A DNA stretch of 64,000 bases from Rhizobium sp. CCGE531 (GCF_003627795.1 NZ_CP032684.1:1093001-1157000); one strand, 5' to 3'. Positions 46,855 to 56,643 are shown, counted from the stretch's first letter. Translations and numbers: made by a program. Notes: a model not told the origin generated them from the letters alone.

Positions 46855-47238
46855 ATGACAATGGCACAGGCAATAGGCCAGGCAAAACCTGGCGAAGCGC
46901 TCGTCATCACCAAGGCGGTTGTCAATGCTGCCGAGCGACTGGGATTGAATGCCCGCATATTGGCCGCCGTCATCGGCGTCTCGGAAGCGACGGTATCGCG
47001 CATGAAGCGGCAGGATCATTTGCTGGAGCGCGGCAGCAAGCCGTTCGAACTGGCCGTGCTTTTCGTTCGTCTCTTCCGTTCGCTCGATGCCATCGTGGGT
47101 GGCGACGAAGCTGTGGCCCGCCAATGGCTGCGCAACGGCAATCTCGCCTTTGGCGCGGCACCCATCGATAAGATCATCTCGATTTCTGGTTTGACCGATG
47201 TCCTTGCCTATCTGGACGCCCGCCGCGCTCTCATCTGA
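46855..47238 (+). CDS. Xre/MbcA/ParS-type antitoxin of a RES-Xre pair
   Basis: A 127-residue antitoxin. The N-terminal helical part (VVNAAERLGLNARILAAVIGVSEATVSRMKRQ) is an Xre helix-turn-helix; the C-terminal part (ELAVLFVRLFRSLDAIVGGDEAVARQWLRNGNLAFGAAPIDKI, SGLTDVLAYLDARRA) is the DUF2384 toxin-binding domain. The start at 46855 follows GGAAAGGATG. Its last 41 bases overlap the toxin gene. It binds and neutralises the RES toxin and represses the operon. Confidence 0.9.
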   Translation: MTMAQAIGQAKPGEALVITKAVVNAAERLGLNARILAAVIGVSEATVSRMKRQDHLLERGSKPFELAVLFVRLFRSLDAIVGGDEAVARQWLRNGNLAFGAAPIDKIISISGLTDVLAYLDARRALI

Positions 47239-47968
47239 AGCCAGGGCCATTTCCGGTCGTTACTGGCGACTGGTGGAATCGCAGCATCAGGTCTCGACGC
47301 TGAAGCTGGTCGATACGCTTGAGGAGCAGACGCTTCTCGAAAGTCTATTGGAGGAGAGCAAGCCAGCCCTGCCGCCGGAGTGCGCCGGTCTCGACTATCT
47401 GCTCGCGACTCCCTTCCGCTATGGCGCAATCTATCCGCACGGCTCTCGTTTCCGTCGCGCTGGCCGCACGCTCGGCGTTTTCTACGCTTCCGAGCAGGTG
47501 GAGACGGCCCTGGCGGAGATGAGCTTCTATCGGTTGCTCTTTTTCCGCGATTCCCCCGATACGCCGCTGCCCGTCAATGCCGCCGAATATACCGCCTTTG
47601 CGGCGGCGATCGCCACGAAGACAGCGATCGATCTGACCATGCCTCCCCTGGATCGCGACTGGCAGCACTGGACGGATCCGGTCAACTACGAGGCATGCCA
47701 GTCGCTTGGCGAGGCGGCGCGGGCCGGTGGCATCGAAGCAATCCTCTATCGATCCGTCCGGGATCCTCGGGGCGGCAGGAATATCGCGCTCCTGAGCGCG
47801 AAAGCCTTTTCTGGGCGAGAGCCGGTGGAGCGTCAGACCTGGCGCATCCGGCTGTCGCGCGTCGGCGTGCAGGCGCTCTGCGAATTCCCCCGGCGTCGCA
47901 TCGGCTTCGAAAGGCAGGATTTCGACCGCGATCCGCGGTTGTCGGGGCTGCCGTTCAGAGCAGAATAG
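47198..47968 (+). CDS. RES-domain toxin
   Basis: A 256-residue RES-domain protein. After RYWRLVESQH it shows FRYGAIYPHGSRFRRAG, VFYASEQVETALAEMSFYR (Arg, Glu region) and LYRSVRDPRGGRNIALLSAKAF (Ser/Asn region), the order that names the RES family. Members deplete NAD+ (for example MbcT and its relatives) and are held by the Xre partner. It overlaps the antitoxin gene by 41 bases and, at its end, the convergent MarR gene by 14 bases. It is longer than many RES toxins, by an N-terminal segment. Confidence 0.9.
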   Translation: MSLPIWTPAALSSEARAISGRYWRLVESQHQVSTLKLVDTLEEQTLLESLLEESKPALPPECAGLDYLLATPFRYGAIYPHGSRFRRAGRTLGVFYASEQVETALAEMSFYRLLFFRDSPDTPLPVNAAEYTAFAAAIATKTAIDLTMPPLDRDWQHWTDPVNYEACQSLGEAARAGGIEAILYRSVRDPRGGRNIALLSAKAFSGREPVERQTWRIRLSRVGVQALCEFPRRRIGFERQDFDRDPRLSGLPFRAE

Positions 47969-48401
47969 CAAGGTCGCGGCGCAAGCGGTCGCCATTGCTG
48001 TCGGGCAGCCGCTCTTCGAGGGTCGCATGCGTTGTCTTCCAGGCCGGCACGGCGGCGGCAAGCGCTGCCTTTCCGGATGGCGTGAGGCTGAGAAGGCGGG
48101 CTCTTCGGTCTTTGGGATTGGGTACGATGTTGATCCATCCGCGCCGCTCCAGCGGCTTTAAGGCCGCCGTCAGCGTTGTCTGATCTATTGCCAGCAACGC
48201 CGTGACCGATCCCATGGATGCCGGCGCCGGCCGGTTCAGGGACATCATCAGGGAAAACTGGCCGTTGGTCAGCCCAAACGGCCTCAGCGCTTCGTCAAAA
48301 CGACGGGCAAGAGCGCGCGCCGCGCGCTGCACATGCAGGCAGAGGCAGGTATCGCGCACTAACAGTGTGGTTTCAAAAGGGATTTCGACCGAGTTTGACA
48401 T
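47955..48401 (-). CDS. MarR-family transcriptional regulator
   Basis: A 148-residue regulator: CLHVQRAARALARRFDEALRPFGLTNGQFSLMMSL, then LLAIDQTTLTAALKPLERRGWINIV and DRRARLLSLTPSGKAAL form the MarR winged helix and wing. It diverges from the DUF899 gene, and a perfect 12-base palindrome lies in the 71-base spacer. It may control that gene and itself. Confidence 0.9.
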   Translation of the reverse strand: MSNSVEIPFETTLLVRDTCLCLHVQRAARALARRFDEALRPFGLTNGQFSLMMSLNRPAPASMGSVTALLAIDQTTLTAALKPLERRGWINIVPNPKDRRARLLSLTPSGKAALAAAVPAWKTTHATLEERLPDSNGDRLRRDLAILL

Positions 48402-48412
48402 GATTCATTAAT

Positions 48413-48424
48413 ATTGATATCAAT
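48413..48424. promoter_or_regulatory. MarR-type operator between marR-like and DUF899 genes
   Basis: ATTGATATCAAT, a perfect palindrome in the divergent spacer. A second AT-rich imperfect repeat overlaps it. Confidence 0.6.
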
Positions 48425-48472
48425 GTATTTGTCAAGATTTGGGAATGAAAACGCCGGAGGAGGGCGCTGACA

Positions 48473-49198
48473 ATGAACCAGGTCGTTTCCAGGGAAGTGT
48501 GGCTCGAAGCCCGCCGCCAGCTACTCGCCAGGGAGAAGGAGGCAACCCATCTTCGCGATCGCGTCAATGTGGAACGCTTGGCCTTGCCTTGGGTGAAGGT
48601 CGATAAGGATTATGTTTTCGACACGACGGCCGGCAAAAAGACGCTTGCTGATCTCTTCGATGGCCGCAGCCAGCTGATCATCTATCACTTCATGCTCGGC
48701 CCGGATTGGGAGGCCGGATGCACCGGATGCTCCTTCCTCGCCGATCATTTCGACGGAGCGCTTCCGCATCTCAGCCATCATGACGTCACGCTGGTCGCCG
48801 TGTCGCGCGCGCCGCTGGAGAAGGTGGAGGCCTACAAGAAGCGCATGGGCTGGAACTTCCCCTGGGTGTCGTCCTTCGCCAACGACTTCAACTTTGATTA
48901 CCACGTCTCCTTCACGAAGGAGCAGCTTGCCGGCGAAAAGGTCTTCTACAATTTTACGCCGATGGATTCGGCTGAAGGGTTTGACGAGCTTCCCGGCCTC
49001 AGCGCCTTCTACAAGGACGATGCCGGCAATGTCTTCCACACCTATTCGAGCTATGCCCGTGGCCCCGAGGAACTGATCGGCACGCTGATGATCCTCGATC
49101 GTGCCCCCAAGGGCCGCAACGAAGACAGCACGATGAACTTCGTTCGTCGCCATGACGAATATGAGGATGCGGCGAAGGCGGATTCCTGCTGCCATTGA
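48473..49198 (+). CDS. DUF899 thioredoxin-like protein
   Basis: A 241-residue protein of DUF899. VVSREVWLEARRQLLAREKEATHLRDRV is the family start; YHFMLGPDWEAGCTGCSFLADHFDG has a CxxC in thioredoxin-like position; NFVRRHDEYED ends it, with an extra Cys-Cys-His tail. The family is common in rhizobia; function unknown. It is probably controlled by the divergent MarR protein, which suggests a response to a toxic small molecule or oxidant. Confidence 0.85.
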   Translation: MNQVVSREVWLEARRQLLAREKEATHLRDRVNVERLALPWVKVDKDYVFDTTAGKKTLADLFDGRSQLIIYHFMLGPDWEAGCTGCSFLADHFDGALPHLSHHDVTLVAVSRAPLEKVEAYKKRMGWNFPWVSSFANDFNFDYHVSFTKEQLAGEKVFYNFTPMDSAEGFDELPGLSAFYKDDAGNVFHTYSSYARGPEELIGTLMILDRAPKGRNEDSTMNFVRRHDEYEDAAKADSCCH

Positions 49199-49252
49199 GG
49201 CATGTGAGGCCGCTGAATTCACGCCATGTGGTGTGGGGCTCGAATTCTTGCG

Positions 49253-49288
49253 CTTTGTGCCTAGTTAAGACTTTGTGCCTAGTTAAAA
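49253..49288 (+). repeat. 18-base tandem duplication upstream of the VOC gene
   Basis: CTTTGTGCCTAGTTAAGA (49253-49270) followed immediately by the same unit with one change (49271-49288). It may be duplicated regulator sites for the VOC gene at 49435. The remainder of 49199-49434 shows no gene. Confidence 0.55.
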
Positions 49289-49434
49289 CTTGGAGCCTGC
49301 TTGCCGAGGAACGACGGATCGATCGATTGACCATCGTTCGGCCGTCACTTTCATCGGTCATGATGCGCTTGCGCCGACATCAGGCTCAGGACGAGACGGG
49401 TGACCGCAACAATCACAATAGGGAGAGAGATACC

Positions 49435-50211
49435 ATGGCTGAGAAGGGATATTTTGTCTGGTACGAGCTGATGACCACCGATATGAAGGCGGCCGAAGCT
49501 TTCTATACCAAGGTTGTCGGCTGGGATGCCGCAGATGCCGGCATGCCGGAAGTCGGCATGGATTATACGCTGTTTAGTGCCGGCGCAGGCCCTGTCGCCG
49601 GCTTGATGATATTGCCGGAAGAGGCAAAGGCCATGGGCACGCCGCCTTGCTGGACCGGTTACATCGGCGTTCCCAATGTCGACGAGGCGGCAAAGACGGT
49701 CGTTGCCAAGGGTGGCAAGATCTATCGCGAGCCGACGGATATTCCAAGCGTCGGCCGGTTCGCTGTCGTCTCCGACCCCTACGGCGCGGCCTTCTGCCTC
49801 TTCACGCCGCTGCCGGGTCAGGATTGGGAGCCCGCGGCGCCCGCTACCCCGGGTTATTTCGGCTGGCACGAGCTCTATGCCGGCGACGGCCCGAAGGCCT
49901 TCGATTTCTACAGCGAGATGTTCGGCTGGGAATTGAGTTCCGATTTCGACATGGGGCCGATGGGCAAATACAAGATCTTCAAGATCGGCGACCGAGACTT
50001 CGGCGGCATCATGACCAAGCCGGCAGAAATGCCGATGCCAGCTTGGAATTTCTACATCAATGTCCCGGCGATCGATGCGGCGATTACCCGCATCACCGAA
50101 GGTGGCGGCGCGATCGCGAACGGTCCGATGGAGGTTCCCGGTGGCAGCTGGATTGTCCAGGCCACCGACCCGCAAGGCGCGTTCTTCTCTCTGGTCGCTC
50201 CGGCGCGATAA
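49435..50211 (+). CDS. two-domain VOC (glyoxalase-like) protein
   Basis: A 258-residue protein with two vicinal-oxygen-chelate repeats: KGYFVWYELMTTDMKAAEAFYTKVVGW and PGYFGWHELYAGDGPKAFDFYSEMFGW open the halves, each ending in a DPYGAAFCLF or DPQGAFFSLV strand. Such proteins include hydroxylases and antibiotic-inactivating or unknown enzymes; metal ligands differ from glyoxalase I. The start at 49435 has GGGAGAGAG. It is 236 bases behind the DUF899 gene. Confidence 0.88.
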   Translation: MAEKGYFVWYELMTTDMKAAEAFYTKVVGWDAADAGMPEVGMDYTLFSAGAGPVAGLMILPEEAKAMGTPPCWTGYIGVPNVDEAAKTVVAKGGKIYREPTDIPSVGRFAVVSDPYGAAFCLFTPLPGQDWEPAAPATPGYFGWHELYAGDGPKAFDFYSEMFGWELSSDFDMGPMGKYKIFKIGDRDFGGIMTKPAEMPMPAWNFYINVPAIDAAITRITEGGGAIANGPMEVPGGSWIVQATDPQGAFFSLVAPAR

Positions 50212-50217
50212 AACAAC

Positions 50218-50342
50218 ACCTCCCCCTTGAGGGGGAGGTCGCTGCAAAGCGGCGGGTGGGGGTGACATTCGGACCTGCAGAGATCGTCGCAGATCACCCC
50301 ACCCCGGACCTGCGGTCCGACCCTCCCCCTCAAGGGGAGGGT
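50218..50342. repeat. large inverted repeat after the VOC gene
   Basis: Left end ACCTCCCCCTTGAGGGGGAGGT (hairpin 50218-50239) and right end ACCCTCCCCC..GGGGAGGGT (50320-50342); the arms continue inward (GGTGGGGGTGA with TCACCCCACCCC). Same plan as 37136-37288 and 42187-42375 but with different sequence. It separates two convergent genes and may end transcription both ways. Confidence 0.7.
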
Positions 50343-50348
50343 AGCCCT

Positions 50349-51860
50349 CTATCGCTTCAGGCTGCCGAGGATGCCCCGCACCAAGGCGCGGCCGACTTGC
50401 GTCGCGACCGTGCGCGCCATGCTTTTCATCGTTGCTTCCAGTATCGTCTCGCGCTGATAGCCCGAACGACGGCCGGATGGCTTGTTGCTGTCGCCGCCGA
50501 AGCCGGGCAGCGTCCAGCCATCGCCCGCGCTCTCGCTCTGCGGCGCGGCTGCTTTGCGCGCACGCTCCGCCAGGATTTCATAGGCGGATTCGCGGTCGAT
50601 CGTCTCGTCATAGACGCCGGCGACCGGGCTGGCATTGATGACGGCCTGGCGCTCGGCGTCGCTGACCGGGCCGATACGGCCGGATGGCGGGCGGATCAGC
50701 GTGCGCTCGACGATCGACGGCGCGCCCTTGCCCTCCAGCATCGACACCAGCGCTTCGCCGGTACCGAGCGTGGTAATGACGGTGGCGCAATCGAAAGCGG
50801 GATTGGGCCGGAATGTCGAGGCCGCTGTCTGCACGGCCTTCTGCTCGCGCGGTGAATAGGCGCGCAAGGCATGCTGCACGCGGTTGCCGAGTTGCGCCAG
50901 CACCGTCTCCGGCACATCGAGCGGGTTCTGGGTGACGAAATAGACGCCGATGCCCTTGGAGCGGATCAGGCGCACCACCTGCTCGACGCGTTCGATCAGC
51001 ACCTTCGGCGCGTCGTTGAAGAGCAGGTGCGCCTCATCGAAGAAGAAGACGAGCTTCGGCTTTTCCGGATCGCCCACTTCGGGCAGCTCCTCGAACAGTT
51101 CGGAGAGCAGCCACAGCAGGAAGGTGGCGTAGAGGCGCGGGTTCATCATCAGCTTGTCGGCTGCGAGCACCGAAACCTGGCCGTAGCCGTCGTTGCTGAC
51201 GCGCATGATGTCGGAGATTTTCAGCGCCGGCTCGCCGAAGAAGTTTTCGGCGCCCTGCTGCTCCAGCACCAGCAAGGCGCGCTGGATCGAGCCGACCGAG
51301 GATTTCGAGATCAGGCCGAATTTGCTGGAAAGCTCGCTGGCATTCTCGCCCATATAGTTCAGCAGCGCCTGCAGGTCCTTGAGATCAAGCAGCGCCAGCC
51401 CGTTTTCATCGGCGATCTTGAAGGCGATGTTGAGCACGCCTTCCTGAGCTTCGGAGGCATCCATCAATCGCGCCAGCAGCAGCGGACCCATCTCGGCGAT
51501 GGTCGTGCGCACGCGATGGCCCTTTTCGCCGTAAAGATCCCAGAAGATGACCGGGAACTGATCGAACTCATAAGGAGAAAGGCCGATCTCTTCCGCCCGC
51601 TTGAGCAGGAAATCCTTGGCCTCGCCCTTGACGGAGATGCCGGAGAGATCGCCCTTGATGTCGGCGCAGAACACGGGCACACCAGCCTTGGAAAACCCTT
51701 CCGCCAGCACCTGCAATGTCACCGTCTTGCCCGTACCGGTCGCGCCGGTGACGAGGCCGTGGCGGTTGCCGAATTTCAGCGTCAGGAATTCGTCCTTGTT
51801 GATGCTCTCATCCGGATTGCGGCTCGCGCCGACGAAAATCTGTCCATCCTGCTGCGGCAT
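50349..51860 (-). CDS. HerA-like ATPase (DUF853)
   Basis: A 503-residue P-loop ATPase. LVTGATGTGKTVTLQVLAEG is Walker A, and KPKLVFFFDEAHLLFNDAP is Walker B with the DEAH-like box; VYFVTQNPLDVPETVLAQLGNRVQHALR is the sensor region. The family is related to HerA/FtsK and usually cytoplasmic; its role in rhizobia is not known and DNA processing is guessed. ATG 51860 precedes MPQQDGQIFVG. It ends seven bases from an inverted repeat. Confidence 0.88.
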   Translation of the reverse strand: MPQQDGQIFVGASRNPDESINKDEFLTLKFGNRHGLVTGATGTGKTVTLQVLAEGFSKAGVPVFCADIKGDLSGISVKGEAKDFLLKRAEEIGLSPYEFDQFPVIFWDLYGEKGHRVRTTIAEMGPLLLARLMDASEAQEGVLNIAFKIADENGLALLDLKDLQALLNYMGENASELSSKFGLISKSSVGSIQRALLVLEQQGAENFFGEPALKISDIMRVSNDGYGQVSVLAADKLMMNPRLYATFLLWLLSELFEELPEVGDPEKPKLVFFFDEAHLLFNDAPKVLIERVEQVVRLIRSKGIGVYFVTQNPLDVPETVLAQLGNRVQHALRAYSPREQKAVQTAASTFRPNPAFDCATVITTLGTGEALVSMLEGKGAPSIVERTLIRPPSGRIGPVSDAERQAVINASPVAGVYDETIDRESAYEILAERARKAAAPQSESAGDGWTLPGFGGDSNKPSGRRSGYQRETILEATMKSMARTVATQVGRALVRGILGSLKR

Positions 51861-52079
51861 GGTGTCGTCTCCCCTTGGGCGGCGGCACAGCAGCCTTTTT
51901 CGGGCTGCCAGGGCCATTCATCGATTTGTCCTGACACTGTTATAAGAACTGACCGGAGCGGGGACAACCATTCGCATCATAGTTCCGCTTCTGGTAGCGT
52001 AATGACCCTCCGGCGCGGCTTGTGCCGGTTGCTTCATTCAGTTACGTTGACGTTAACGTCGTAAAGGCAGGAGGCCACA

Positions 52080-52478
52080 GTGAACGAAGTTATTGATCAG
52101 ATCGCGACCAAAGCCGGCATCGCTCCCGACCTCGCGGAAAAGGCCGTCGGCATGATTCTCGGCTTCCTGCAGCGCGAAGCTCCGGATGGTCCCGTCACCA
52201 AGATGATCGAGTCCATTCCCGGCGCCACCGATCTCGTTGCGCAGTATAACGGCGAAGAAACCACTGGCGGTGGCGGTCTGCTCGGCGGCCTGCTCAGCGC
52301 CGTTGGCGGTGGCGGCGGCCTGATGGCTCTCGGCCAGCAGCTGATGAGCAGCGGCCTCAGCATGGGCGAAATCTCCTCGCTCGCCAAGGAGACGATCGCA
52401 ACCGCCCGCCAGCATGCCGGCGACGAGGTAGTCGACCAGGTCGTCAATTCCGTCCCGGGCCTGCATCAGTTTATTTGA
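52080..52478 (+). CDS. small DUF2267/DUF2780-like protein
   Basis: A 132-residue protein starting at GTG 52080 with a strong GGCAGGAGG site. It has a helical start (VIDQIATKAGIAPDLAEKAVGMILGFLQREAP), a glycine-rich middle (GGGGLLGGLLSAVGGGGGLM) and a helical end (MGEISSLAKETIATARQHAGDEVVDQVV). The pattern recalls small helical families DUF2267 or DUF2780; I cannot assign it surely. No signal peptide. A repeat and a bidirectional terminator follow. The 51861-52079 gap shows no other gene. Confidence 0.7.
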   Translation: MNEVIDQIATKAGIAPDLAEKAVGMILGFLQREAPDGPVTKMIESIPGATDLVAQYNGEETTGGGGLLGGLLSAVGGGGGLMALGQQLMSSGLSMGEISSLAKETIATARQHAGDEVVDQVVNSVPGLHQFI

Positions 52479-52490
52479 TCGGTATTTTTC

Positions 52491-52596
52491 TAAAGTATGT
52501 CGCGGAAAAATACGCCGCAGTTTTGCGATAACGACATGCGAAAAATCAAGAGTTCAAAGCGCACGGAGCGAATCTGAAAGATCGCGACGCGTTTTA
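52491..52596. repeat. TA-flanked inverted-repeat element, family B copy 2
   Basis: 106 bases, the same length as 34366-34471 and alike throughout (TTTTGCGATAACGACATGCG and GAGCGAATCTGAAAGATCGC are shared exactly). TA at both ends, interior 102 bases. Here the upstream gene stops 13 bases before it. Confidence 0.85.
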
Positions 52597-52602
52597 GATG
52601 CC

Positions 52603-52637
52603 AAAAAAGCCTCGTGGCGATCCCACGAGGCTTTTGC
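52603..52637. terminator. bidirectional terminator
   Basis: AAAAGCCTCGTGG-CGATC-CCACGAGGCTTTT, perfect 13-base stem with A and T runs on the outside, between two convergent genes. Confidence 0.85.
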
Positions 52638-52684
52638 TTATGAGGAAGGGACTTGCTTCAGCGGATACCGGCCCGTTTTCTGCC

Positions 52685-54208
52685 CTAAACCCTTCTGCCA
52701 CTCGGCGTCGCCCCATCGATCTGATGCCAGGTGCGGCCGTCGCGTTCGATAAGTTCGTTGGCGCAGGCGGGACCCGTGCTGCCGGGGGCATAAGGGTCGG
52801 GCCGGCCGCCTTCCGCCCAGAGATCGAGGAAAGGCTGCACCGCGGCCCAGCCGGCTTCGATGCCGTCGGCGCGCTGGAACAGGGTCTGGTCGCCGACGAA
52901 GAGTTCGTAGAACAGGCTTTCGTAGCCGGTCTGCTTGCCGATATCGAAATTGTCGGCATAGCGGAAGTCGAGCGAGACCGGGGCTGTTTTCAGCACCAGC
53001 CCCGGCGATTTGATGGAGATTTCCATGTCCAGCCCCTCGTCGGGCTGCACCTGGATGATCAGCCTGTTCGGCGGCAGTTCGGGGCGGGAGCCGTGGCGCG
53101 GGAATTGTGCAAAGGGCACCTGCCGGAAGGTGATGACCACTTCCGTATCGCGTGCTTTCATTGCCTTGCCGGTGCGCAGGTAGAAGGGCACGCCGGCCCA
53201 GCGCCAGGTGTCGACGAGGAGCTTCAGCGCCACGAAGGTTTCGGTGTTGCTGTCGGGCGCGACGTCCGCGGTCTCGGTAAAGGCAGGCAAATCCCTGCCG
53301 GCAATTGGGCCGGCGGTATAGGCGCCGCGCACGCCGTTCTTTCCCGCTTCTTCGCGTGAATACAGCCGCAGGGCCTTCAGCACCTTGCCTTTTTCGTTAC
53401 GGATCGATTCGGCGTCGAAACTGTTCGGCGGCTCCATCGCCACCATCGCGAGGAGCTGGAAGAGGTGGTTCGGCACCATGTCCCGCAGGGCGCCGGTCGC
53501 ATCGTAGAACTTGCCGCGCGTGCCGACATCGACCACCTCGGCCGCCGTGATCTGGATGTGGTCGATATAATTATTGTTCCACAACGCCTCGATCATCATG
53601 TTGGCGAAGCGCGTCGTCATGATGTTCTGGACGGTTTCCTTGCCGAGGAAATGGTCGATGCGATAGATCTGGCTTTCCGCAACATGGTTTAGAAGCCGCG
53701 CATTCAAGGCCTGTGCGGAGGCAAGATCGTTACCGAACGGCTTTTCGATCGCGATGCGGCGGAAGGCGCCGGTCGCCTCGTTCATCAGCCCGTTTTCGGA
53801 GAGCTTTTCGGCGATATCGCCGAAGAAGCGCGGCGGTACGGCAAAATAGAAGGCCGCATTGGCGCTCGGCGCATGCGAGAGGTGATCGGTGATCTCCTTG
53901 TAGACGCCATTCTGGGTGAAGTCGCCGGAGATGTAGCTGATGCGCTTGCGCAGGCTCTGCCACGCCGCCTGCCGTTCTGGATCATCCATGTCGCCGGAGG
54001 TCTTCAGGAACGATTCCAGGCGCTCCAGCAGCATGTCGACGCCGCCGGTCTCGATGCCGATGCCGAGAATGTGCAAATCCTCTCCGACAAGCCCGCTGCG
54101 GGTCATATTGATCAGCGTTGGGATCAGCAGGCGCCGGGTGAGGTCGCCGGCAGCGCCGAAAATCACGAATGTCAGGGGCGGGGCGGGCGCGACGTCGGGG
54201 GTGGTCAT
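52685..54208 (-). CDS. zwf: glucose-6-phosphate 1-dehydrogenase
   Basis: A 507-residue enzyme, close to family length. FVIFGAAGDLTRRLLIPTL binds NADP, and YRIDHFLGKETVQNIM is the active-site signature (usually RIDHYLGKE, here Phe) with catalytic His. It starts the Entner-Doudoroff and pentose phosphate routes, making NADPH and 6-phosphogluconolactone. In rhizobia zwf is normally followed by pgl and edd; here it is followed by a terminator and stands alone, so it is probably an additional copy. Confidence 0.93.
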   Translation of the reverse strand: MTTPDVAPAPPLTFVIFGAAGDLTRRLLIPTLINMTRSGLVGEDLHILGIGIETGGVDMLLERLESFLKTSGDMDDPERQAAWQSLRKRISYISGDFTQNGVYKEITDHLSHAPSANAAFYFAVPPRFFGDIAEKLSENGLMNEATGAFRRIAIEKPFGNDLASAQALNARLLNHVAESQIYRIDHFLGKETVQNIMTTRFANMMIEALWNNNYIDHIQITAAEVVDVGTRGKFYDATGALRDMVPNHLFQLLAMVAMEPPNSFDAESIRNEKGKVLKALRLYSREEAGKNGVRGAYTAGPIAGRDLPAFTETADVAPDSNTETFVALKLLVDTWRWAGVPFYLRTGKAMKARDTEVVITFRQVPFAQFPRHGSRPELPPNRLIIQVQPDEGLDMEISIKSPGLVLKTAPVSLDFRYADNFDIGKQTGYESLFYELFVGDQTLFQRADGIEAGWAAVQPFLDLWAEGGRPDPYAPGSTGPACANELIERDGRTWHQIDGATPSGRRV

Positions 54209-54307
54209 AGGCGCATCTCCTTCTGGCGGACATAGATCGGGCTTCTGGGCGACATCGACTATCTCCTCGGGCCTGTTGCTGTTTCAGCTCTGGCAGCTGG
54301 TGTTCTA

Positions 54308-54410
54308 CTGCATAATTCCTTAAATCGGAATCGATTTAAGGATAAAATTATGCAGCAGATTTAAAGTGTTACAGCGACCTTTGCGCGCCACATGTGGCGC
54401 GCGGCGCTGT
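54308..54410. repeat. compound palindromic element upstream of zwf
   Basis: First part: CTGCATAATTCCTTAAATCG (54308-54327) against CGATTTAAGG-ATAA-AATTATGCAG (54332-54355), a 20-base inverted match broken only by a 4-base insert. Second part: a perfect 20-base palindrome GCGCGCCACATGTGGCGCGC (54383-54402) inside ACAGCG/CGCTGT arms (54371-54410). With the family A copy next to it, it fills most of the 54209-54584 gap; no gene seen there. Similar blocks are, to my recollection, frequent in Rhizobium. Confidence 0.7.
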
Positions 54411-54481
54411 AGCGCGGGCAGGCGCCGGTTGTCGATGGGATCGGCACGCCGGCCAGCCTGTTTTCGGGATGGATCGGTTGG

Positions 54482-54588
54482 CTAGAGCGTTTCCGCTTTT
54501 CTTCGAATCACGAAAACGCTCTATCTTCTTGTTTCGCTACGCATTCCGGACGGAAAACCGCTGCGCACTTTTCCTGGAATTGCTCTAG
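54482..54588. repeat. TA-flanked inverted-repeat element, family A copy 3
   Basis: CTAGAGCG to GCTCTAG, interior 101 bases (54485-54585) between TA dinucleotides; alike to 10885-10989 throughout (GCATTCCGGACGGAAAAC and GCTGCGCACTTTTCCTGGAA shared). Its right end forms the TAG stop of tam. Confidence 0.85.
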
Positions 54589-55355
54589 TTTTTCACGGCA
54601 ACGAGGAAAAGCCGCGGGAATCGCAACAGCACCTTGCCGTCGGCGAGCGGCGGATAGGCCTTCTCGATGTGCTTCAGATATTCGGCGGCGAAGGCATCGC
54701 GATGCTCCGCGCCGGCATGGTCGAGGTAGGGGCGCAGGCCCGTGCCCTTCACCCATTCGACGATGGCTGCCGCATTCTCCAGCGCGTGATTGTAGTTGGT
54801 GTGCCAGATATCGACCCGGGCCGACTTGCCGATCAGCCTGTTGTAATAGACCGAGGGCGCAGGCAGCGGATTGCGCCGCACGCTTTTCTTCTCAAATGTA
54901 TCGCTCCAGGGTCCGTGCTTGCCGGTCTCTTCCATCATCAGATGGCTGGGTTCAGTCAAATTGTCAGGCATCTGCACGGCAAGCACGCCGCCGGGCTTCA
55001 GGCCGTCCATCAGATGATCGAGGATATCGAGATGATCGGGCAGCCACTGAAACACGGCGTTGGCAAAGAGCAGGTCCACGGGTTCTTGCGGCCGCCATGT
55101 GGCGAGATCGGCCTTGACGAAGCTCGTGCCCGGCAGACGCTTGCGAGCGGCCTCCAGCATGTTGTCGTCGCTGTCGAGGCCGGAAACGCCGGCTGCGCCA
55201 TATCGTTCGGCGATCAGCTCGGTCGAGTTGCCGGGGCCGCAACCGAGATCGACGGCGCGCTCGATACGCTCCAGCGGCACCTGCGCCAGAAGGTCTCGCG
55301 CCGGGCGCGTGCGTTCATCCTCGAATTTAACATATTGGCCGGCAGACCATGCCAT
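54585..55355 (-). CDS. tam: trans-aconitate 2-methyltransferase
   Basis: A 256-residue SAM-dependent methyltransferase of normal length. [25 protein letters not shown] is the Tam start, [19 protein letters not shown] is SAM motif I, and [15 protein letters not shown] motif II. It methylates trans-aconitate, a damaged TCA intermediate that inhibits aconitase. ATG 55355 follows GAGGAT. The TAG stop is completed by the TA-flanked repeat at 54482-54588. Confidence 0.92.
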   Translation of the reverse strand: MAWSAGQYVKFEDERTRPARDLLAQVPLERIERAVDLGCGPGNSTELIAERYGAAGVSGLDSDDNMLEAARKRLPGTSFVKADLATWRPQEPVDLLFANAVFQWLPDHLDILDHLMDGLKPGGVLAVQMPDNLTEPSHLMMEETGKHGPWSDTFEKKSVRRNPLPAPSVYYNRLIGKSARVDIWHTNYNHALENAAAIVEWVKGTGLRPYLDHAGAEHRDAFAAEYLKHIEKAYPPLADGKVLLRFPRLFLVAVKN

Positions 55356-55412
55356 GGACTTATCCTCTTCGTGGATTGTCGTTTCCCCCGCTGCGCATAG
55401 CACCGGGATATA

Positions 55413-56453
<1,041 letters not shown>

Positions 56454-56643
56454 GGGAGTTCTCGCTGTTCCCTGACCTTCAGTCCCATCAATCATTTTTC
56501 CTGATGGACCCATTCGTCAAGCTATTGTTTCGACGCATGAAAATTGCGCTATGAATGCGGTATCAGGCGCTTTGTTGCAAATGAATTTTGCCGCGCAGTT
56601 TCCGCTTGACCCTGGGATTGCGCGGTTATTTGCTCTTCGCCAC

